Positions 20,130-30,308 of a stretch of 64,000 bases of DNA are shown here, piece after piece. Both the position numbers and the translations under genes were made by a program. Below the pieces are notes generated by a model. The model was not told the origin of the DNA, searched no databases, and saw only the letters and a list, made by a program, of their open reading frames with translations. Source of the DNA: Sesamum alatum (Eukaryota; Streptophyta; Magnoliopsida; Lamiales; Pedaliaceae); NCBI GenBank assembly GCA_034509735.1, contig JACGWO010000003.1:5704001-5768000 (forward strand), read 5' to 3'. Positions within the stretch are counted from its first letter, which is position 1; each line of letters starts with the position of its first letter.

Positions 20130-22067
20130 TGAAAGGAAATCCGGTGGATCGTCCCGGGAATTGCGCGAATGCGGAAGCGCGGTAAAAATAAACATATTAA
20201 AATAAAAGGCATGCTTTTAATTTAAAGAACACGCTCAAGGGCTGTGCCCTTGAGGTTCCCGGGCGTTCGGTGTATCTCATGATCATAAAACAATTAAATA
20301 AATCATGGAGGCCATAGAGTTAAAAATAAAGAGGGACGAAAATCTTAAACGAGACCTACCCGTTGTCGTTTTCGTCTTCAACTGCTACTCGCGTTGTTCC
20401 CCGTTTTGCACCAAGACCTCGTTCTTGAGATCCTCCAAATCGTGACACACGATCCACCCACGTATCTTGCACGTCGTGCTAGCAACGAACAAGTATTATT
20501 TTTGGAGTGGACGAATCAATAACTCGTTATCAATTAACGGTATTGGTTCGTCTAAGTTCTTGATGTTCCAAGAACAAAAAGAACTAAGAAAAATATTTTC
20601 TTGCTAGAGAAATAGAGAGGGGGCGGACGAGAGGTAGGAGAGGGAGAGTGTGTGTTGTGTGTGTTTTTCAAGAATCATCATCCCTTAAATGTTGGAAGCT
20701 AGGGGTTTATATAGAGGAAGAGTTTAATCCTCTTTAAACTCAAACTCTAAGTAACCTAATTTGACTAGGATTTTGACCTAGTCAAAGTCCTAGTCAAACT
20801 AGTGTTTGACCTAGTCAAACGAATCCTAGCCTTCCATCTCCCCTTTCCATCTCGACCGTTGATTTTAATTTAATGGAATATTTAAATCCTATTAAATATT
20901 CCAAAAGGCTAAAAGAATAAATATAATATTATGATAAATATTATTATTTATTCTAAGCCCATTAAATCAACCCTTTTAATAAATCCTATTTATTAATTTA
21001 ATTCCTTTTATCAAATAGAAGGAATTAATTTCTCCAAGAAAATATAGGACCCGATTAAATCTAATTTAATCATTCCTTTACTCCAATATTTAATTCCAAA
21101 TTAAATACTAAGTGTGTGTGGATAGTGTGTGACTCTTTAGGTTCACCATTCAGCTAGACTTGGTCGGATTCCTAGAACCCGTCCGTTACCATGGGTGGCC
21201 ATCTAGCAACGGTCCATGGCACTAGAGACTAGGTGAAATATTCGGGGATGAACATTTAGGTTCTAACAGTACACTTGTCCTTCTGTCTTCGGTCTCATCA
21301 CTTAGGGTCTAGGGCACGGAAGATGCAGGTACCCATTTTGGACCTAAGTGTCGGTTTGTCCTCACTAAACGCCGCAAGGGAAATCTTTTCCCTTCTGTTC
21401 AGTCACTGTGGCCACAGATTTTTAGGGACAAGACACAGAGCATATATGAGACTCAATTGTCAACACCTTTTGACAGGAGACAGATCCTTTCTTGGAAACT
21501 ACTGTCACTTTGTACACCCGAGCTGCACTAGACATGGCTTATGACTACTCAGCAGTTCCTCAAGTCAAAGGACTTGGCCTGTACCGTTGGAACCGGGAAT
21601 ACACGTCATACCTTGCTGACCATACTCAAGGTCCTCCGTAAGACGGTTCCCGCGAGTCACCTCAGTCAGCTGCTTCCTAGCATGCTGACCACTAACACTG
21701 CTTAGACGACCTTCGTCACCCGTCGATGAAATACGACAGCAGATGCTTAGTGCAAGTCTCAAACGGAATCCCGGTACCCATTTTCGGGATTCCTTGACTT
21801 GGAGATTTCCGGACTGATTCGGTAAGACTGATTTCATGGACCTACCTCCAAGCGTAGTCCCAGTCCCCGAAATCGTTTCTCAGTCCGTGGGCTTTGTTTT
21901 GCGTAGTGAACAGAAATGTAAATGCAGATAAGTGAACGTAAACAAAGTATTGCCATATGAATTTTCACTTCTTTATTCATACATATTTTATCAAATACCA
22001 AAGAATTGCCTAGACATAGGTTACATATTCCTGCCAAAATTGGCTTACATGGTCACCTATTCTAACA
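20130..22067 (-). repeat. E5 3' LTR (type A, 1,938 bp)
   Basis: Starts TGAAAGGAAATCC, ends TTCTAACA. Compared with the 5' LTR it lacks 61 bp (equivalent of 29731-29791), with ACTCA direct repeats at the break (at about 21547). TATA (minus) 20706-20714. Confidence 0.92.
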
Positions 22068-22082
22068 ATCTCCCACTTGACC
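22068..22082 (-). promoter_or_regulatory. Polypurine tract, E5
   Basis: GGTCAAGTGGGAGAT on the minus strand, abutting the 3' LTR. Confidence 0.8.
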
Positions 22083-22083
22083 T

Positions 22084-22362
22084 TTAAAGCCAATTGCCCA
22101 TATGCTTAATCCCCATCTTCCCAAGATGTTGCGTATGAGCGCTCTGCGACATAGGCTTTGTCAGCGGGTCTGCTGTGTTGTCTGCCGAGTTGACTCGGTC
22201 CATCCGGACATCACCTCTTCCTACCATTTCTCTAATAAGATGGTAGCGTCTAAGAATATGTTTGGAACGGTGATGAGATCTCGGTTCCTTTGCTTGCGCT
22301 ACACCGCCGTTGTTATCACAGAAGATGACAATGGGCTCGGCGATGCTAGGCACCACACCCAA
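22084..22362 (-). pseudogene. E5 pol C-terminus (end of RNase H)
   Basis: Open frame ending MGIKHMGNWL and a stop at 22084-22086. It includes the last RNase H aspartate in FCDNNGG and the ILRRYHLIREMVGRGDVRMDRV segment. The usual GAIAQAKEP reads GGVAQAKEP. It is separated from the main pol frame by a frameshift at about 22375-22380, where a T run has one extra base compared with E7. Confidence 0.85.
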
Positions 22363-24991
22363 CTCTTGGATGTAGTTTTCTCATCCAAACCGCTTCCTTA
22401 GCAGCTTCTGAAGGTGCTATGTATTCAGCCTCTGTGGTGGAGTCAGCAATGGTTGCTTGCTTGGAACTTTTCCAAGCTACTACTCCTCCATTGAGTTTGA
22501 ATACGTACCCCGATTGAGACTTGGCATCATCGTCATCAGACTGGAAGCTAGCGTCGCTAAAGCCTTCCAGAATTAGTTCTCCATTGCCATAGACTAGGAA
22601 CATTTCCTTAGTCCTTCTTAGGTACTTAAGGATGCCCTTAACAGCATTCCATTGTGCCTCTCCTGCGCAGGACTGATATCTGCTTGTCACGCTCAAAGCG
22701 TACGCAATGTCAGGCCTAGTGCAGTGGATCGCATATTGTATGCTACCTACGGCGGAGGCATAGGGGATGACCTTCATCCTTTCAAGTTCCTCATCAGTCT
22801 GTGGGGACTGTTTCTTGGATAACTTGATCCCATGCCTCATTGGAAGGAATCCTCGTTTGGAGTTGTCCATTCGATATCTCTTTAGGACTTTCTCCATATA
22901 CGAGTTTTGGGTGAGTCCTAACATCCTTTTAGATCTGTCCCTGACAATCTGGATGCCTAGGATGTAGGAGGCTTCACCCAAGTCCTTCATGGAAAACTGG
23001 GTTGACAACCATGCTTTTGTGTTTCCTAACATTCTGACGTCATTACCAATGAGCAGAATGTCATCCAGATAAAGCACTAGGAACACTATTGAGCTCCCAC
23101 TGACCTTCTTGTATACACAAGGGTCGGATTCATTTTTGATGAAGTCATATCCCCGTATTACTTCATCAAATCGAATGTTCCAACTTCTGGAGGCTTGTTT
23201 GAGGCCATAGATGGACTTCTGGAGGCGACAGACTTTCTGTTCTTCTCCAGTGACCGTGAAACCCTGCGGCTGATCCATATAGATCTCTTCTTCAACGAAA
23301 CCGTTGAGGAAGGCCGTTTTCACGTCCATCTGCCATATCTCATAGTCATACCATGCTGCTATGGCGAGCAGAATCCGAATGGACTTAGCCATGGCTACAG
23401 GCGAGTAGGTATCCTCAAAATCGACCATGGGTCGTTGAGTGTATCCCTTAGCTACAAGCCTAGCCTTAAAGGTTGTGACTTCTCCATCAACGCCAAGTTT
23501 GCGCTTGTAGACCCACTTACAGCCCACTGGCTTAACACCTTTCGGTGGATCTACGAGACTCCAAACTTGGTTTTCGCTCATGGAGTCCATTTCGGCTTTC
23601 ATGGCCTCAAGCCATTTCCCGGAGTCGATGTCAGACATCGCTTCTCCATAAGTCTTAGGATCAGTATCCAAAAGATCGGTCGCACCCTGAAAGCCATATC
23701 TCATTGGAGGTCTGGACTCTCTAGTGGACCTACGGAGAACGGGAACGTCAGTGGTGACTGTGGGCGCTGACTGTATCGGAGCCGGTGGTTCAGGAACCGT
23801 GGCTGGCTGTTCCTGAGGCTGTCCTTCATGCCTAGCATGTTGGACTTCTCGAGGTTGGTCAGCCCTTCGGCTGTCTATCCTGAATCCTCTAAGTGAGGGT
23901 TCCGCGGCTTCTTCTGATGGCTGGATTCCCTCACTTGATTCCTCAAGGATCAGCTCATCAGGTTGGATATCCTCCGGGAAGCCTTGCTCCAAGAATACTG
24001 CATTTCTTGAAACAAACACCTTTTGTTCCAAGGGGTCATAAAAGTAATAACCCGCAGTTTCTTTAGGGTATCCAAGGAACCTGCATAAGCTAGACCTAGA
24101 TTCTAACTTATCTCCCACTAACCTCTTGACGTATGCGGGGCTACCCCACACTTTCAAGTAGTTGTAGGATGTAGGCTTGCCGTGCCATATCTCATATGGC
24201 GTTTGGGTCAACGTACTAGTAGGCGCCAAATTTATTAATTTGGCCGCCGTTTCTAGTGCATAGCCCCAAAACGATAAGGGCAATTTGGTAAAACTCATCA
24301 TGGACCGAACCATGTCCAACAGGGTTCGATTCCTCCTTTCAGAGACACCATTTAACTGCGGTGTTCCTGGAGGTGTCCATTCTGATATTATACCATGTTC
24401 TTTTAGATAGTCTAGGAACTCCGTACTAAGGTACTCACCGCCTCGGTCCGACCGAAGGACTTTAATTTTGCAGTTGGTTTGGTTCTCCACTTCAAGTCTG
24501 AATTCTTTAAACCTCTCAAGAGCTTCAGACTTGTATCTCATCAGGTAAACATAACCATACCGCGAATGATCATCGGTGAAGGTTATGAAGTAGGAGAACC
24601 CACCTCGGGCCTGCGTCCTTAGTGGTCCACATACGTCTGTATGGACCAAGTCCAACGGACCTGTGGCAAGCCTGCTTTGTCCTACAAAGGGCTTCTTGGT
24701 CATTTTCCCTCTTAGACAGGACTCACAAGTTGGTAGATCGCTCAAGTCCCCAACCTCTAGGTTGTTTGAGTCTACCAACCTTTTCATCCTATTTTGGGAT
24801 ATGTGACCTAGCCTAGCGTGCCACAGACGTGCGTTCCCGTTATTATCTAATTTTTGTTTGTGTTGTGCATTGAGGACGAAATTCGTTTGTTGCAAGATAT
24901 AGAGTCCGTTATGCAATGTACCAAGTAGATGAGCAATTCCACACCTCATCAAATAAAAGCAATTTTTTATTGATTCTAAACTCATAACCAC
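22346..24991 (-). CDS. E5 pol: integrase, reverse transcriptase, RNase H (881 codons)
   Basis: A long open frame covering most of pol. Integrase HHCC is at about H58, H63, C89, C92. The catalytic D119, D182 and E218 form DD35E. Then come the linker with LRRSTRESRPP, the RT motif QMDVKTAFLNG (about 555), and the RT box as YLDD (about 641-644) rather than the family's YVDD. RNase H residues are SDASF and ADSTTEAEY. The first eight or so residues and the last ten are frame-shifted; true coding continues into 24909-25268 upstream and 22084-22362 downstream. A tail of integrase about 120 residues past the triad separates it from RT. It would copy and integrate the element if the frame were whole. 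Both flanking frameshifts are single-base homopolymer changes. Confidence 0.88.
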   Translation of the reverse strand: MVMSLESIKNCFYLMRCGIAHLLGTLHNGLYILQQTNFVLNAQHKQKLDNNGNARLWHARLGHISQNRMKRLVDSNNLEVGDLSDLPTCESCLRGKMTKKPFVGQSRLATGPLDLVHTDVCGPLRTQARGGFSYFITFTDDHSRYGYVYLMRYKSEALERFKEFRLEVENQTNCKIKVLRSDRGGEYLSTEFLDYLKEHGIISEWTPPGTPQLNGVSERRNRTLLDMVRSMMSFTKLPLSFWGYALETAAKLINLAPTSTLTQTPYEIWHGKPTSYNYLKVWGSPAYVKRLVGDKLESRSSLCRFLGYPKETAGYYFYDPLEQKVFVSRNAVFLEQGFPEDIQPDELILEESSEGIQPSEEAAEPSLRGFRIDSRRADQPREVQHARHEGQPQEQPATVPEPPAPIQSAPTVTTDVPVLRRSTRESRPPMRYGFQGATDLLDTDPKTYGEAMSDIDSGKWLEAMKAEMDSMSENQVWSLVDPPKGVKPVGCKWVYKRKLGVDGEVTTFKARLVAKGYTQRPMVDFEDTYSPVAMAKSIRILLAIAAWYDYEIWQMDVKTAFLNGFVEEEIYMDQPQGFTVTGEEQKVCRLQKSIYGLKQASRSWNIRFDEVIRGYDFIKNESDPCVYKKVSGSSIVFLVLYLDDILLIGNDVRMLGNTKAWLSTQFSMKDLGEASYILGIQIVRDRSKRMLGLTQNSYMEKVLKRYRMDNSKRGFLPMRHGIKLSKKQSPQTDEELERMKVIPYASAVGSIQYAIHCTRPDIAYALSVTSRYQSCAGEAQWNAVKGILKYLRRTKEMFLVYGNGELILEGFSDASFQSDDDDAKSQSGYVFKLNGGVVAWKSSKQATIADSTTEAEYIAPSEAAKEAVWMRKLHPRVGCGA

Positions 24992-25268
24992 TATTGTCCA
25001 ACAATGGAATGGAAATTATGTTTTTAATCATACTGGGTACAAAATAAACTTGCTCCAAATCTATGCTAATACTATCACTAATCACTAGAGTGGCGGATCC
25101 TACTGCTTCTGCCGAGATGGCCTTGCCATTCCCACGCTTCAGGATCATGTCCCCGCTACCTAGTTTTCTGCTTCTTTTCAATACCTGCAAGTCATTGCAA
25201 ATGTGAGCTCCACAGCCTGTATCTAATACCCAAGAGGCAGAACTAGTGACCATATTAACCTCAATCAC
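24909..25268 (-). pseudogene. E5 pol: protease
   Basis: Starts in the gag-protease junction (MIEVNMVTSSASW) and has the active-site motif WVLDTGCGAHICNDLQ (D16), then the LGNGKA-type segment, here RGNGKA. It ends by a frameshift at about 24962-24968, where the T run is longer than in E10, just before the GAG-pre-integrase domain. Protease would cut the Gag-Pol polyprotein. Confidence 0.84.
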
Positions 25269-26137
25269 ATATATACCTTGGTTCGAGAAGAGTTTGGGGC
25301 ACTCTCTCTTCCAATGCCCTTTCTCACGGCAGTTGATACATATGTCATATGCCTTCGACTATTGCTTGGAGACAACCTTTCCCTTTCCTTTGCCTTTCCC
25401 CTCTTTGGCAATGGGAACACTCTTAGTGTTCGTAGTTGCTTTGACGGCCTTTCCTTCCCTTTCTTCTTCTTCCAACGTCCGGCACCCTTGCCTTTCGTAT
25501 TAGAAGTCGAAGCACCTCCAAACAATATCGAAGGCGTGGACTTCTTAGTCGTTGCCTCGTATTGCACCAACATATTGATTAACTCAAGAATGCCCTTCTC
25601 AAGTGCGTTCATGTTGTAGTTGACGATAAATTGGTCAAAGGAGGGTGGGAGTGACTGAAGGATCACATCTATGTACGTTTCATTGTCGAGACCTGCCTTT
25701 AGGTCCTCGAGCTTTTCCACCAGGGTAAGCATTTTAACCCCGTGCTCTTGTACGGAGGATCCTTCTGTCATTTTCGTTCCAAAGAACGCCTTGGTCGCGA
25801 CATACCTAGTATGCCGTTCCGGGACTGCATAGCAATCCTTAAGGCGAGCTATAATGGAAGGGACATCATCTAGCCTTTCATATTGCTTCTGAATCTCATT
25901 GGTCATCGAAGCAAGTATGATACTACGGACCTTTCGGTTATCCTTATGCCAAGTCTCGAACGTCTCACGTTCTTCTGGCGTGGATCCTTCCGGCAAGGTC
26001 CTAGGGAGAGGCTCGTCCATGACGTAGCCTTAGTTCTCGTAATCTAGGACTATCCTGAGATTGCGCAACCAGTCGTTGTAATTTGTTCCATTGAATTTGT
26101 TTGTCTCAAGAATGGTGGAAAGTGGGTTCTTAGACAT
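25265..26137 (-). pseudogene. E5 gag
   Basis: Start codon at 26135-26137 (MSKNPLSTILETNKFNGTNY). An in-frame TAA at about 26031 replaces the Gln of YENQGYV. After it the frame is open from 26020: EPLPRTLPEGST, KAFFGTKMTEGSS, HGVKMLTLVEKLEDL, LPPSFDQFIVNYNMN. A frameshift in the Lys-rich linker (about 25440-25470) puts the CCHC knuckle and protease in another frame. Gag forms the particle shell and packages RNA. Confidence 0.86.
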
Positions 26138-26515
26138 TTTAAAATCTACATTTTAGAAAACAGCGTGCGATCAGCAGAAAATAAAAGACAATGGTTTGAT
26201 AAAATAATTAAATGCATAGACTTTAGTCATTTAATCCTCCCACTATTTATACGAAAACACGGTACTCTCAAACGTGATTTTCGGGAAATCCTTTCCAAGT
26301 GGGCTTGGGATCCACAGCGATTTTTTCCCATACCCCGCTTATACGATTCGCATGGAAAAGATTCTGTGGGAGGTATTCCATACCATTCTCGTTCAACGAG
26401 ATTCCCAAGATTATTGCCTCACCCTTTCATATGATCCCAAGGACTCCAAGTGAATCATGTTAATTGGGCGTTAGACCCAACCCAATCAACCGAGCCACAG
26501 ACCCACTGGTACCCC

Positions 26516-26609
26516 CACGACTCGTGAGACAGGTAGCAGCAGCCCATTTTTCGTTCATGACATAGTGCAACTTCCTTTAAGTACAATAACGTGCCACAAC
26601 TCGTGAGAC
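26516..26609 (-). repeat. Paired CACGACTCGTGAGAC repeats, E5 leader
   Basis: Copies at 26516-26530 (exact) and 26595-26609 (one mismatch, CACAACTCGTGAGAC). Confidence 0.75.
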
Positions 26610-27641
26610 CACGCTATTAACCCAAAGCAGTTTCCTCACTATGCCATGGATTGGAAGGCATGGACAAACTCCTAGAGTTTATGTCCACTTTGTCTAGGGT
26701 CTAATATTTTGACATTGGTCCAACCAATGTGAGAGTAGTAAATGACCGAGATCTCAAATAAATAAGCATCTACACATACATCCATAATGCGTAAATAAAC
26801 CATCCATAGCAGTTATATGATAAATAAAAGCCCATTCATCCATCATAATAACCACATGCAAAATTAAAGCCTAGCACGCCCCTGTTGGATGATCACGAGC
26901 CCATATCCTATGCGACCCACTGAGCCCGCAGTGGATCTATGGTCAATCTAGGGTTGGTCCTATACTATTACATTAATAGTAACCCGATCATCATGCTGAT
27001 GGGCCTTGGTCTCTTTTCTCTTTCTTCACTTTATGGAAAACTTCAAGGGACCTCTCGTCTGGGCTCTCCATGTGGTCCTTCCTTCTTCTACACCAATTAC
27101 AAAAATAGAAACCTCACTCCTAGTCTACTCTCATTACATATTAAAAAGAAACTCCAGCGAAAACTTGGGGGGAGTACATAAGGAGGGAGGTAGAATGCCT
27201 TATTATTCCAAGGCAACTAGAAAGAGAGAAGGAGAAAGCAGTAAAAGAGGCACACAGGCCCAACAGAAAATAAACCATACATTCGGTCTAAGGCTCGTGA
27301 TCATCCATTTCCATCCAACACACATAATCACATGATCCAATCATATAATTACAATATACCAACAACACATGATTTCCAATCATAAATATCCAAAATAATA
27401 AATGAATATGTGCATAACGTGTGAAAAATAAAACACAAATATTGGTAATAACATTTTCTCGTTTTAGGAAAACCCTTCCTCATTATTTTTAAGTAAAATA
27501 ACCCCGGATTCCAAATCCAATTTATTTTACTCCTAAAATAATGTCTTTAGAAAAATAGGCATAATTGAACCAAAAACGATTTTTTCAGAATTAATTCAAA
27601 ATTAAAACTAAAAATAATTAAAAGAATAAAAGAAAAACACT

Positions 27642-27663
27642 GCTAGGGTTTTGAAACCCTAGC
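27642..27663. repeat. Palindrome with telo-box-like arms (E5 leader)
   Basis: GCTAGGGTTT and AAACCCTAGC form a 10-bp perfect stem with a 2-nt loop. Confidence 0.78.
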
Positions 27664-28100
27664 AGCAGCTGCCGCCGTCGCCGCTGGCAGCGGCCCGCCG
27701 GCGCGCGCACAGGGCAGCAGGCTCAGCTCGCCGGCAGGCCGTCGCGCGCGGAGGCTCCCTTTCCTTGCGCGCACGCTGGCCTGCTGGCTGTCGGCCGTGC
27801 CGTGCGCAATGCGCGCGCAGTGCGCGCGCAGACGTGCACTGGACATGCCTGCCGGGCGCGCGCGCGCAGACTCCACCGTCTGCGTGCGCGCGCGCCTGGC
27901 GGTGCTGCCCAGAGTCCGTCCGCGCGCGCAGACACCCTTGTCTGCGTGCGCGCGCGCCTGCGCGCAGCCTCCCTGGCTGCGCGCTGCCCCTGCACGATCG
28001 GCTGGGCGGGCGCGCGCAGGCTTCCCTTACCTGCGCGCGTCTGCCCTGCCGGCAGCGCGCGGCTGCGCACGGCCAGCCCTCCCGGCTGGCCGGCTGCGTC
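27661..28100 (-). repeat. GC-rich hairpin array, E5 leader
   Basis: About 440 bp with serial units such as CAGAC-6 nt-GTCTG (about 27929-27944), CAGGC-7 nt-GCCTG (about 28017-28033) and CCAGCC-5 nt-GGCTGG near 28073, embedded in alternating GCGC. Confidence 0.83.
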
Positions 28101-28300
28101 GTTTCTCGTTTTCCGTTCAATTTTCCACCCCGTTTCCCAAGAAAAACAGAAAAATATCAATATTCAGAAATTCACACGAATTAAAAGTAATAAAACCGAC
28201 ATGCTTAAAATTAAGAAAAATCAAGATTGAATTTAAAACATGCCAATTTCACGTTTCATGCTTATAACGCACATAAACCCTAGGCCTATACACCGAACCG

Positions 28301-28313
28301 GGCTCTGATACCA
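28301..28313 (-). promoter_or_regulatory. Primer-binding site (tRNA-iMet), E5
   Basis: TGGTATCAGAGCC on the minus strand, one base inside the 5' LTR. Confidence 0.9.
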
Positions 28314-28314
28314 C

Positions 28315-30308
28315 TGAAAGAAATCGGTGGATCGTCCCGGGAATTGCGCGAATGCGGCAGCGCGATAAAATTAAACATACAAAAAATAAATCATGCTTTT
28401 AATTTAAAAGAACACGCTCAAGGGGTGTACCCTTGAGGTTCCCGGGCGTTCGGTGTATCTCATGATCATATAACATGTAAAGACGTCATGGAGGCCATAG
28501 AGTTGAAAAAAATAAAGAGGGGCGAAAAATAAAACGAGACCTACCCGTTGTCGTTTTTGTCTTCAACGGCTACACGCGTTGTTCCCCGTTTTGCACCGAG
28601 ATCTCGTTCTTGAGACCCTCCAAATCGTGACACACGATCCACCCACGTATCTTGCACGTCGTGCTAGCAACGAACAAGTATTTTTTGGAGAAGATAGATC
28701 AATCACACGTTATGAATTAATGGGACTAATCTTCCTTAGTTCTAATGTTCCAAGAACAAAAGAACAAGAAATTATTTTCTTGGAGAGTGAGAGAGAGAGG
28801 GGCGGACGAGATGTAGGGAGGGCAGAGACGAGTGTGTGTTGTGTGTGTGTTTTTCAAGAATCATCATCCTTCAATTGTTAGAGGCTAGAGGTTTATATAG
28901 AGGAAGAGTTTAATCCTCTTTAAACTCCAACTCTAAGAACTCTAATTTGACTAGGATTTGACCTAGTCAAAGTCCTAGTCAAATTAGTGTTTGACCTAGT
29001 CAAACCAATCCTAGCCTTCCATCTCCCCTTTCCATCTCAACCGTTGATTTTAATTTAATGGAATATTTAAATTCCATTAAATATTCCAAAAGGCCAAATA
29101 AATATAAATAAATAAATATTAATATTTATTCTTGGCCCATTAAATCAATCCCTTTAATAAATCCAATTTATTAATTTAATTCCCTTTATCAAATAGAAGG
29201 AATTAATTTCTCCAAGAAAATATAGGACCCGATTAAATATAATTTAATCATTCATTTACTCCAATATTTAATTCCAAATTAAATACTTAAGTGTGTGTGG
29301 ATAGTGTGTGACTCTTTAGGTTCACCTTTCAGCTAGACTTGGTCGGATTCCTAGAATCCGCCTGTTACCATGGGTGGCCATCTAGCAACGGTCCATGGCA
29401 CTAGAGACTATGTCGAATAATCGGGGATGAACATTTAGGCTCTAACAGTATATTTGTCCTTCTGTGTTTGGTCTCATCACTTAGAGTCTAGGGCACGGAA
29501 AAAATGCAGGTACCCATTTTGGACCTAAGTGTCGGTCTGTCCTTACTAAACGCCGCAAGGGAAACCTTCCCTTTTGTTCAGTTACTGTGGCCACAGATTT
29601 CAGGGACAAGACACAGAGCATACATGAGACTCAACTGTCAATACCTTTCGACAGGAGACAGATCCTTTCTTGGAAACTACTGTCACTCTGTACACCCGAG
29701 CTGCACTAGACATGGCTTTATGACTACTCAAGAGTATTTTGACAATCTCTCACCATATCTAAGATACTGACCTGATGCATAGGTAAACTCAGCAGTTCCT
29801 CAAGTCAAAGGACTTGACCTGTACCGTTTGAACTGAGAATATGTCATACCTTGCAGACCATACTCAAGGTCCTCAGTAAGACGGTTCCCGCAAGTCACCT
29901 TAGTCAGCTGCTTCCTAGCGTGCTGACCCACTAACACTGCTTAGACGACCTTCGTCACCCGTCGATGAAATACGACAGCAGATGCTTAGTGCATGTCTCA
30001 AAGGGAATCCCGGTACCCATTTTCGGGATTCCTTGACTTGGAGATTTCCGGACTGATTCGGTAAGACTTATTTCATGGACCTACCTCCAAGCATAGTCCC
30101 AGTCCCCGAAATCGATTCTCAGTCCGTGGCCTTTGTTTGCGTAGTGAAAAGAAATGTAAATGCAGATATAAGTGAACGAAAACAAAGTATTGCCATATGA
30201 ATTTTCACTTCTTTATTCATAAATATTTTTTATCAAATACCAAAAATTATCTAGACATAGGTTACATATTCCTGCCAAAATTGGCTTACATGGTCACCTA
30301 TTCTAACA
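28315..30308 (-). repeat. E5 5' LTR (type A, 1,994 bp)
   Basis: Starts TGAAAGAAATCGG, ends TTCTAACA. TATA (minus) 28892-28900; W-box cores at about 28947-29003. It differs from the 3' LTR by many substitutions, unlike the near-identical pairs of E7 and E11. Confidence 0.92.

Larger units (their letters stand above)
26138..28300 (-). other. E5 leader (about 2.2 kb)
   Basis: Transcribed, non-coding. In transcript order after the PBS: about 200 bp AT-rich, GC hairpin array (27661-28100), telo-box-like palindrome, AT-rich middle, the GCCTAGCACGCCCCTG block near 26871, the CACGACTCGTGAGAC pair, and a final segment before gag. No gene seen. Confidence 0.8.
20130..30308 (-). mobile_element. E5: full-structure Ty1/copia retrotransposon, minus strand
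   Basis: 3' LTR 20130-22067, polypurine tract, gag-pol 22084-26137, leader, PBS 28301-28313, 5' LTR 28315-30308; total 10.2 kb. The flanking pentamers are GACTG (left) and AATCC (right), so no target-site duplication is seen. Its two LTRs share a subfamily signature (ACGCTCAAGGG near the U5 end) but differ at many positions. It may be a recombinant of two insertions. Confidence 0.85.

Noticed and set aside
23195..23770. Plus-strand frames of 150-190 codons antisense to pol (also 35237-35731, 50513-51088, 60836-61330)
   Set aside because: They are shadows of the conserved minus-strand RT/integrase-linker coding sequence and recur only because pol recurs.
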